Source of the DNA: Pectobacterium actinidiae
GTDB lineage: Bacteria > Pseudomonadota > Gammaproteobacteria > Enterobacterales > Enterobacteriaceae
DNA length: 64,000 bases
Assembly (NCBI RefSeq): GCF_000803315.1
Contig: NZ_JRMH01000001.1
Location: 2,294,001 to 2,358,000, forward strand
Reading direction: 5' to 3'
This document shows, piece by piece, positions 57,504 to 64,000 of this stretch (within the stretch, counting starts at the first letter, position 1; every line of letters begins with the position of its first letter). The notes beneath the pieces are model-generated. The model searched no databases. It saw nothing but the letters and a program-made list of their open reading frames with translations, and had not been told where the DNA came from. The translations under genes and the position numbers were made by a program.

Positions 57504-58484
57504 TCAGCGCGGTGCCAGCAGCCGAATCGACGCTTCACGCTCGCGGGGTGATGTCACGGGCGTATGGATGATGAATTCATCCACACCAAAGCGCTGATGG
57601 TAGCTCTCCAGACGCTGATGAATATGTTCCGGCGTGCCGTAAAGCACATGGCGCGGCTCCTGCTCGATACGGAAATTCGTCGCACCCGCCTGCCGAACGA
57701 AATTGTCGGCCTGCTCCTGACTGCCTACCGTCAGCGGCGGCTTGTTCTCAATATAAACTTTATAGTTATGCTGCGTGCTGGCCAGTGCCTCCGCATCCTC
57801 ATGACGTTCAGCGGCAATCACCGACAGTGACAGCAGCGTCTGGGCGCTGGCGGGCTTCAACTCCCGATAGCTCAGGAGAGACTCCGTCAGCAGCGTTTCA
57901 CTGGCGTTAATGAACCCGGCGAACACAAAACTCCAGCCCAGCGAGGCAGCTAATCGCGCACTCTCCTGGCTGGCACCCAGCAGAAAGCGCTGTGGCGTTT
58001 GTTCAGGTAATGGCGTCGCGTTCAGACGTTCGGTCGTCTCGTCATGGCTGTCGAGAAAATGGTTCAGTTGATGTAGCTTCTCCGTAAAGGCAACTCGCTG
58101 CACCTCACCGATTTCCTGCTGTAGCGCCCGCGTCGCCAGCGGCAACCCGCCCGGCGCTTTGCCGATCCCCAAATCCACACGCCCGCCCGCCAGTGCGCTG
58201 ATCACATGGAAATTCTCCGCAACTTTATACGGGCTGTAGTGCTGCAACATCACGCCGCCGGAGCCAATGCGTAGCGTCGTGGTGTGTGCCAATAGCCAAG
58301 TGATCAAGACCTCGGGAGACGATCCCGCCAACTCATCAGAATTATGATGCTCGGAAACCCAAAAGCGATGATAGCCAAGCGCTTCCGCCACTTTCGCCAG
58401 CGACACGGTTTGCGCCAACGCCTGCGACGCACTCATTCCTTCGGCGATGGGGCTTTGATCTAATAAACTGAGTTTATATCCCAC
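57504..58484 (-). CDS. Luciferase-like (LLM class) flavin monooxygenase
   Basis: 326 residues. The TIM-barrel start MGYKLSLLDQSPIAEGMSASQALAQTVSLAKVAEALGYHRFWVSEHHN, with RIGSGGVMLQHYSPYKVAENFHVISALAGGRVDLGIGKAPGG, is typical of the MsnO8/YhbW-type LLM group. It needs reduced FMN from a separate reductase. Substrate is not visible. Divergent from an M20 amidohydrolase gene. A flavin reductase gene stands 1.7 kb away and may supply it. Confidence 0.88.
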   Translation of the reverse strand: MGYKLSLLDQSPIAEGMSASQALAQTVSLAKVAEALGYHRFWVSEHHNSDELAGSSPEVLITWLLAHTTTLRIGSGGVMLQHYSPYKVAENFHVISALAGGRVDLGIGKAPGGLPLATRALQQEIGEVQRVAFTEKLHQLNHFLDSHDETTERLNATPLPEQTPQRFLLGASQESARLAASLGWSFVFAGFINASETLLTESLLSYRELKPASAQTLLSLSVIAAERHEDAEALASTQHNYKVYIENKPPLTVGSQEQADNFVRQAGATNFRIEQEPRHVLYGTPEHIHQRLESYHQRFGVDEFIIHTPVTSPREREASIRLLAPR

Positions 58485-58777
58485 GATGTTTCCTTATTTT
58501 CAGCGACTATCCGTTAGCATGCTAGCGCTATTCACAGCAATAAATAGTCATAATAAAAACCACAGCTATAGCAAAAAACAGAATAAGAAGAATGTTGCAT
58601 AAAGATGTAAAAAATAAATATGAATAACAGATTTTGTTAGCAGAAATATTCATAATAAATGAATACAAAAAAGCACCATCATAAAAAGACATGAAATATA
58701 ACCAGATGGTATTTATCCATTGCGTTGCTATCAGCTACCTTTAGCATGTTTAAGTTTTGTTAAGGAGGTGTATTGAT

Positions 58778-59974
58778 ATGGCTGAATCTATCCCCTGTTG
58801 TGATACGTCATTTGAGCAACAGTTAATTAACTGGCGACGGCACTTGCATCAGTACCCGGAATTGTCCAATCAGGAACACCAAACCACCGCGCACATTACC
58901 CGCTGGCTACAAGAGAAAGACATCCGCCTGTTGCCCCTTGCGTTAACCACCGGCGTCGTTGTCGAAATCGGTCACGGCAGCGGCCCGACGATTGCACTGC
59001 GGGCAGATATTGATGCGCTGCCGATTGAAGAACTGGTCGATGTCGATTTTCGCTCTCAGCACACGGGCGTCATGCATGCCTGTGGCCATGATTTCCACAC
59101 CGCCGTGATGCTGGGTGCGGCTTGCCTGCTGAAAAAGCGTGAGCATGTCTTACCGGGCAAAGTCAGATTATTTTTTCAACCGGCAGAAGAGGTCTCGACT
59201 GGCGCCAAACAGTTGATCCGCGCGGGGGCTCTCGCTGATGTTGCGGCCGTTTTCGGCCTGCACAATGCGCCTGAACTTCCTGCTGGCACCTTCGCTACAC
59301 GCAGCGGCCCGTTTTATGCCAACGTGGATCGCTTCGCCATTCACATTACGGGAAAAGGCGCACACGCGGCCAAACCCGAACAGGGCATCGACAGCATCGT
59401 CACCGCCTGCAATATCGTCAATGCGCTGCAAACGCTGCCCAGCCGTAGCTTTAGCTCTCTGGAGTCGCTGGTCATCAGCGTCACGCGCATTCAGGGTGGC
59501 AATACCTGGAACGTCCTGCCGCAAACGGTAGAGCTGGAAGGGACGGTTCGCACCTACAATGCCGCAATTCGCGCGGAGATACCGGAACGAATAGAACAGT
59601 TGATTGGCGGCATCGCCCTTGCGCTGGGTGCAAAAGCGGAACTGAAATGGTATCCCGGCCCGCCTGCGGTCGTGAACACCAATGAATGGGCCGATTTCAG
59701 TAAGCAAATTGCCCGAGACGCAGGCTATCAGGTAGAAAACGCCGAGCTGCAAATGAGCGGTGAGGACTTTGCGCTGTATCTTCAGGACGTGCCGGGCACG
59801 TTCGTCAGCATTGGATCAAACAGCGAATTTGGTTTGCACCATCCTCAGTTCAATCCAGATGAAAGTGCGATAGCGCCAGCCTCACGCTACTTCGCTCAAT
59901 TAGCGGAAGCTGCGCTACATCGCCTGAGAACCACGAAAACCACCTCACCACAGGCCGTACTGTCCTCATCTTAA
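58778..59974 (+). CDS. M20D amidohydrolase (N-acyl amino-acid deacylase-like)
   Basis: 398 residues from ATG 58778, nine bases after AAGGAGG. WRRHLHQYPELSNQEHQTTAHI, ALRADIDALPIEE, and MHACGHDFHTAVMLGAACLL (metal-binding His/Asp/His) are the M20D signature. FFQPAEE gives the catalytic glutamate, and FGLHNAPELPAGTF follows. SGEDFALYLQDVPGTFVSIG completes the metal set. Such enzymes split N-acetyl, hippurate or IAA-amino-acid bonds. Next to flavin monooxygenases it probably deacetylates an S-modified cysteine derivative, as YxeP does in Bacillus. Confidence 0.9.
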   Translation: MAESIPCCDTSFEQQLINWRRHLHQYPELSNQEHQTTAHITRWLQEKDIRLLPLALTTGVVVEIGHGSGPTIALRADIDALPIEELVDVDFRSQHTGVMHACGHDFHTAVMLGAACLLKKREHVLPGKVRLFFQPAEEVSTGAKQLIRAGALADVAAVFGLHNAPELPAGTFATRSGPFYANVDRFAIHITGKGAHAAKPEQGIDSIVTACNIVNALQTLPSRSFSSLESLVISVTRIQGGNTWNVLPQTVELEGTVRTYNAAIRAEIPERIEQLIGGIALALGAKAELKWYPGPPAVVNTNEWADFSKQIARDAGYQVENAELQMSGEDFALYLQDVPGTFVSIGSNSEFGLHHPQFNPDESAIAPASRYFAQLAEAALHRLRTTKTTSPQAVLSSS

Positions 59975-59984
59975 AGTCTTGTTA

Positions 59985-60026
59985 TAAAAATAAAATCACC
60001 TCCGCACGATCAATTCGGCGGAGGTG
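59985..60026 (-). terminator. Hairpin, candidate terminator of the flavin reductase gene
   Basis: CACCTCCGC and GCGGAGGTG pair perfectly over 9 bp. On the minus strand the stem is followed by ATTTTATTTTTAT. It can also close the convergent M20 gene. Confidence 0.75.
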
Positions 60027-60155
60027 TACTGGTTACATAAATTCGATATTAGGAGAGACTCGGGGATGAGGTTCCCGCTGGGACGCCTCACCCCGTGGTT
60101 GCTCCGGGTATCTCGATCGTCAAACGATCGGGATTAGGTGAGAAAGCAGTATGGG

Positions 60156-60701
60156 TTAACCCCGAACTGCATGGTAACGGCGGGAAAAATACACCAGACC
60201 ATCAGTGCTTTCGCCCTGCTTAATCGCTAATACCCGGCAAATAAAGATATCGTGCGTCGCCGCGCTCACGACCTCTTCAACCTTGCAGTCAAACGCGACC
60301 AGCGCGTCCCGCAACACCGGTGAACCCGTGTGTAGCACGTCCCACTCCGCCGCGGCAAACCGTTCCTCGGTAGACGACGGACTCCCAAATAGCGACGACA
60401 GCGCTTCATGATGGGCGGGCAGCGTATTGATGCACAAATGTGTATTTGCCTGAAACGTGGGATAAACCGACGAACCACGATTCAGACACACCAACAGCGT
60501 ACCCGGCGAATCACTGACGCTGGACACGGCCGATGCCGTAAAACCTGCCTTACCTGCCGGGCCATCCGTCGTAACGACATTGACCGCCGCGCTCAACCTT
60601 GCCATTGCATCACGAAACGCCTGCCGGTCAACCGTGGCAACTGCCGCAGAGAGAACCGCGTCATTCGCGGTGACGTGTCGTTCAGCTATCAAATCAGACA
60701 T
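60156..60701 (-). CDS. Flavin reductase family protein
   Basis: 181 residues of the FMN-binding split-barrel type: FRDAMARLSAAVNVVTTDGPAGKAGFTASAVSSVSDSPGTLLVCLNRGSSVYPTF is the conserved flavin-binding stretch, and CKVEEVVSAATHDIFICRVLAI the second. It reduces FMN with NAD(P)H and hands it to LLM-type monooxygenases. Its divergent neighbour at 60991 is just such a monooxygenase, so the two likely form one two-component system, with a shared control region of 289 bp between them. Confidence 0.9.
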   Translation of the reverse strand: MSDLIAERHVTANDAVLSAAVATVDRQAFRDAMARLSAAVNVVTTDGPAGKAGFTASAVSSVSDSPGTLLVCLNRGSSVYPTFQANTHLCINTLPAHHEALSSLFGSPSSTEERFAAAEWDVLHTGSPVLRDALVAFDCKVEEVVSAATHDIFICRVLAIKQGESTDGLVYFSRRYHAVRG

Positions 60702-60927
60702 TCAATACTTCCTTTAGATACGGCCAGAAACATGACTATTAACATCATACTAACAAAATCAGCTATATCATAATCTGAAATTTTTGAATTTCATTATCCA
60801 TTTTTGTTGTTTTACATCACGCCTCGCCTCATCAATAGTGAAAACACGCTATTAACGCCTTATTAACCTTTCATTGAATGCGTGAATGCCTATTGATGGA
60901 CTGTTTCACTTTCATGGAAGTTTGTTT

Positions 60928-60979
60928 AATTAATAATAAGTGCTTTCAATTAATAATAAACACATTCAATTAATAAAAA
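60928..60979 (+). promoter_or_regulatory. Three direct repeats with 20-bp period
   Basis: AATTAATAATAA begins at 60928 and 60948, and AATTAATAAAAA at 60968, each exactly 20 bp apart. They end 11 bp before the monooxygenase ATG. An exact period near two helical turns suits cooperative binding of one regulator on one DNA face; a chance slip-strand duplication is the alternative. Confidence 0.7.
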
Positions 60980-60990
60980 GGCTTCTGACG

Positions 60991-62319
60991 ATGAGTGAAA
61001 AACAAACATCTGCGAATCGACAATTAAGGCTGGGTTTAATATTACAGGGCGCAGCGGGAAATATGTCCGCATGGCGGCATAAAAACGTCGTACCCGATGC
61101 CAGTATTAATTTTGGTTTTGTTCTGGATGCGGTAAAAAAAGCCGAACAGGGGAAATTTGATTTTGTCTTCGTAGCAGACGGCCTGTATATCAATGAAAAA
61201 TCTATCCCGCACTTTCTTAATCGCTTTGAACCTCTGACGCTGCTGTCTGCACTGGCTACCGTTACTACGCATATTGGCCTGGTGGGTACACTCTCAACGT
61301 CGTATTCCGAACCCTTTACCACCGCCCGGCAGTTCGCCAGCCTCGACCATCTCAGCAATGGACGCGCGGGTTGGAACGTGGTGACATCGCCGCTGGAAGG
61401 ATCGGCGAAAAACTTTTCCCGAGAACAGCACCCTGAACACGCGCTGCGCTATCGCATTGCTGATGAGTTCCTTCAGGTGGCGAAAGGCCTGTGGGATTCC
61501 TGGGAAGACGATGCCTTTGTTCGTGACAAAACCAGCGGACAATTTTTCGATCCTGAAAAGCTGCACACGCTGAATCATCAAGGAGAGTTCTTCTCGGTAC
61601 AGGGGCCGCTGAATATTGGCCGATCCGCGCAAGGCCGCCCAATTGTGTTTCAGGCTGGCGCATCGGAAGACGGGCAAAAACTGGCCGCTAAACATGCCGA
61701 TGCCATCTTCACCCATCAACACACGCTGGAAGACTCACAGCGCTATTACCGCGAAGTGAAACAGAAGCTGGAAGAAAATGGTCGCCGAGCCGATCAGTTA
61801 CACGTCTTCCAGGGCGTTAGCGTGATTGTTGGTAATGATGCTGAAGACGTAGAGCGCCAGTATCAGGAAACCGCACAGTTGGTGACGATTGAGGACGCCC
61901 TCAATTATCTGGGACGCTATTTTGAGCACTATGACTTCTCACAACACCCGCTGGATGAGCCCTTCCCCGATATCGGCGATCTGGGGAAAAACAGTTTTCG
62001 CAGCACCACCGATGAAATCAAACGCAACGCACAGGAAAAAGGCTTAACGCTGCGTCAGGTTGCGCTGGAAGCCGCGTCACCGCGTCCCGTCTTCAGCGGC
62101 ACGCCTGAGCAGGTGGCGGATGGTTTACAGCGCTGGTTTGAAAACGGTGCGGCCGACGGTTTCATTATTCAGGGCGGCACGCCGGATACGCTCAACCACT
62201 TTGTCGATCGCGTCGTTCCTCTGCTACAACAGCGTGGCCTGTTCCGTCAGGAATATCCTGGCTACACACTGCGGGAAAATCTGGCGCTGGATTATCCGGT
62301 GAATCAATTCACGCGCTAA
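60991..62319 (+). CDS. FMN-dependent monooxygenase of the NtaA/SnaA/DszA family
   Basis: 442 residues from ATG 60991. [54 protein letters not shown] and the [31 protein letters not shown] region, followed by [22 protein letters not shown], are diagnostic of this group (NtaA, DszA, SnaA, YxeK). It is a two-component enzyme that uses FMNH2 and oxygen to cut C-S or C-N bonds. It is followed 22 bp later by an ABC binding protein. I infer action on an N-acyl-S-alkyl-cysteine type substrate. Confidence 0.9.
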   Translation: MSEKQTSANRQLRLGLILQGAAGNMSAWRHKNVVPDASINFGFVLDAVKKAEQGKFDFVFVADGLYINEKSIPHFLNRFEPLTLLSALATVTTHIGLVGTLSTSYSEPFTTARQFASLDHLSNGRAGWNVVTSPLEGSAKNFSREQHPEHALRYRIADEFLQVAKGLWDSWEDDAFVRDKTSGQFFDPEKLHTLNHQGEFFSVQGPLNIGRSAQGRPIVFQAGASEDGQKLAAKHADAIFTHQHTLEDSQRYYREVKQKLEENGRRADQLHVFQGVSVIVGNDAEDVERQYQETAQLVTIEDALNYLGRYFEHYDFSQHPLDEPFPDIGDLGKNSFRSTTDEIKRNAQEKGLTLRQVALEAASPRPVFSGTPEQVADGLQRWFENGAADGFIIQGGTPDTLNHFVDRVVPLLQQRGLFRQEYPGYTLRENLALDYPVNQFTR

Positions 62320-62341
62320 TTCGCGCAACAGGAGATTCACT

Positions 62342-63277
62342 GTGAAACGTTCCCCATTTATCACGCTAACCCACGTGGCGGCACTTTTGAGTACCACGCT
62401 GGTGGCAAACGTGCAGGCGCAAGACGCGGGTTTCGTGAGCCGTATCGATCTGAAAGCCAACCAAACGCCTATTCGTACCGATAAAAATGCTGAGGCCATT
62501 GCACAGATTCCGGCTCATTTCAAATTCGTCACACCGGGTAAATTGACGATTGCCGTTTCAGCGCTCAGTTCACCGCCGCTGTCACTGCTGGCTGACGATA
62601 ACAAAACGCTTATCGGCAGCGATGCCGATATTGCGCGACTGGTGGCTGACGGCCTCGGGCTGGAGCTAAAGCTGGTGCCCGCCTCTTGGGAAGACTGGCC
62701 GCTGGGCATCACAGCGGGGAAATACGACGCCGCCATTTTTAATATCACGGTAACGAAACTGCGCAAAGAAAAGTTCGACTTCGCCACGTATCGCATTGAT
62801 ACGCTAGGTTTCTACGTGAAATCGACCAGCAAGATTACGTCGATTAACAAGCCAGAAGACGTCGCAGGTCTGAAAGTGATTGTCGGTTCTGGCACCAATC
62901 AGGAAAACATTCTGCTGGGCTGGGATCGGCAAAACCGCGCCAGCGGCCTGCCTCTTGTACAACCCGTTTACGTCACCGACGATGCCGCCGCCAACCTGAG
63001 TATTCAGTCCGGGCGCGTCGATGCGTTTTTCGGCCCGCACTCCATCGGAGCTTATAAAGCGGCGCTGACGGGCAAAACCCGCATGGTGGGCAAAGGCCCG
63101 ACGGTCGCTTACGTCGCAGTCACCACGCAGAAAGGCAACGGACTGGCACAGCCAATCAGCACCGCTATCAATCATGCGATCCACAACGGCAGCTATGCAC
63201 AGGTACTGGATCGCTGGGGTGAAGACGATGAAAAAATCACGCAATCCGTGGTGAACCCGCCGGGTATCGGCGATTAA
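62342..63277 (+). CDS. ABC transporter substrate-binding protein, amino-acid type
   Basis: 311 residues from GTG 62342 with AGGAG upstream. A signal peptide (LTHVAALLSTTLVANVQAQ) is followed by a polar-amino-acid binding fold: LTIAVSALSSPPLSLLADDNKTLIGSDADIARLVADGLGLELKLVPASWEDWPLGITAGKYDAAIFNITVTKLRKEKFDFATYR. It is family 3. It would deliver the substrate of the operon. It is closely paralogous to the next gene. Confidence 0.9.
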   Translation: MKRSPFITLTHVAALLSTTLVANVQAQDAGFVSRIDLKANQTPIRTDKNAEAIAQIPAHFKFVTPGKLTIAVSALSSPPLSLLADDNKTLIGSDADIARLVADGLGLELKLVPASWEDWPLGITAGKYDAAIFNITVTKLRKEKFDFATYRIDTLGFYVKSTSKITSINKPEDVAGLKVIVGSGTNQENILLGWDRQNRASGLPLVQPVYVTDDAAANLSIQSGRVDAFFGPHSIGAYKAALTGKTRMVGKGPTVAYVAVTTQKGNGLAQPISTAINHAIHNGSYAQVLDRWGEDDEKITQSVVNPPGIGD

Positions 63278-63348
63278 GTAAAAACAGCACGCCACAAAGT
63301 GACATTGTCACTAAAGCCATTATAAATAGTCACCTGCAAGGGAAAAAA

Positions 63349-64000
63349 ATGCAAAAAGAGATCGCATATTCATCCAACTCACATCGCATACGTCCATCGC
63401 GTTTGACAAGGCTACTGACGGGATCTCTGCTGCTCGGCACGCTGTCTGTCACGACCGGCGCACAGGCAGCCATCGACCTGAAAGCTAACCAGCAGCCGAT
63501 CCATGCACCGAAAAATGCGGAGGCTATTGCGCAGATTCCGGCCGATTTTAAATTCGTCACACCGGGCAAACTCACCGTCGCCATCGCCGCGCTCGGGTCG
63601 TCACCGCCGTTGGCGTTTCTGGCCGATGACAACAAAACCGTAGTGGGCAGCGAGCCGGATATCGCCCGGCTGGTAGCCGATAGCCTCGGGCTGGAACTGA
63701 ACATCGTTCCAACCTCGTGGGAAGACTGGCCGCTTGGCGTGGCTTCCGGTAAATATGATGCCGCCATCATCAATATTACTGTCACTAAGGAGCGCAAGGA
63801 AAAGTTCGATTTCGCCACCTACCGCATCGACTCGCTCGGCTTCTACGTGAAATCCACCAGTAAAATTCAGTCTATCAAGGAAGCGAAGGACATCGCCGGG
63901 CTAAAGATTATTGTTGGTTCCGGCACTAATCAGGAAGCAGTACTGCTGGCGTGGGATAAACAGAATCGCGCCAACGGCCTGCCCGCCTTTCAGCCGATTT
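63349..64000 (+). CDS. Second ABC substrate-binding protein, cut by window edge
   Basis: The frame opens at ATG 63349 (CAAGGG upstream) and is still open at the last base, giving 217 residues. After a signal peptide (SLLLGTLSVTTGAQAA) it reads FVTPGKLTVAIAALGSSPPL and SWEDWPLGVASGKYDAAIIN, strongly similar to the preceding gene, so the two arose by tandem duplication. ITVTKERKEKFDFATYRIDSLGFYVKST is shared almost unchanged. Partial at the 3' end. Confidence 0.88.
   Translation, partial: MQKEIAYSSNSHRIRPSRLTRLLTGSLLLGTLSVTTGAQAAIDLKANQQPIHAPKNAEAIAQIPADFKFVTPGKLTVAIAALGSSPPLAFLADDNKTVVGSEPDIARLVADSLGLELNIVPTSWEDWPLGVASGKYDAAIINITVTKERKEKFDFATYRIDSLGFYVKSTSKIQSIKEAKDIAGLKIIVGSGTNQEAVLLAWDKQNRANGLPAFQPI

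Noticed and set aside
60061..60135. Further stem-loops between the M20 and flavin reductase genes (CGATCG pairs near 60114-60130)
   Set aside because: Short and without clear position or T run; could be chance.

Overview
The window looks like chromosome of a soft-rot enterobacterium, most likely Pectobacterium. Gene order around hemA-prfA-prmC-sirB2-sirB1-kdsA / lolB-ispE-prs-ychH-pth-ychF and around ogt-fnr-uspE-pntBA-ydgH is the enterobacterial one. The srfABC operon, the asc beta-glucoside operon and the accessory genes fit a plant-associated member. Names come from recalled protein families and visible motifs; no database search was possible.

Layout. 0.1-2.9 kb: a TetR regulator, periplasmic cytochrome b562, OsmC peroxiredoxin and an exported protein of unknown function. 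3.2-10.0 kb: srfABC, encoding a membrane-anchored protein, an actin/Hsp70-fold ATPase and a dynamin-like GTPase. 10.3-15.3 kb: an NTF2-like/SDR/flavin oxidase/DUF1365/cyclopropane-synthase lipid operon followed by sodC. 15.3-18.0 kb: a sugar-binding protein with a Gfo/Idh oxidoreductase. 18.5-28.0 kb: ogt, fnr, uspE, pntAB, ydgH and a periplasmic catalase/ankyrin pair. 28.3-39.1 kb: core genes for KDO, translation termination, haem, lipoprotein sorting, isoprenoids, PRPP, peptidyl-tRNA recycling and YchF. 39.2-42.7 kb: the blue-light module ycgZ-ymgA-ariR with divergent bluF-bluR.

42.8-51.3 kb is accessory. Its most striking part, 44.87-47.25 kb, is a two-gene RNA-repair cassette: an Rnl-type RNA ligase followed by an HD-domain polynucleotide kinase. 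A good sigma-70-like promoter precedes it. Between promoter and ligase lies a leader of about 310 nt with many hairpins, a 20-codon proline-rich ORF with its own ribosome binding site, a T6 run, and a final hairpin that covers the ligase ribosome binding site. This arrangement suggests regulated RNA repair and is the best candidate here for an undescribed system. Immediately downstream is a decayed copy of a gene found intact 2.3 kb away. A COG0523 GTPase with a Zur-like box, a VOC protein and an inositol-monophosphatase-family enzyme follow.

51.5-55.9 kb is ascB-ascF with divergent ascG for aryl-beta-glucoside use. 56.1-57.4 kb holds two proteins I do not recognise. 57.5-64.0 kb carries two luciferase-like flavin monooxygenases, an M20 amidohydrolase, a flavin reductase and two tandem ABC binding proteins, the second cut by the window edge. 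I infer salvage of a modified, probably sulfur-containing, amino acid. Most genes are complete; one pseudogene fragment and one edge-truncated gene were seen, and no tRNA, rRNA, IS element or CRISPR array was recognised.
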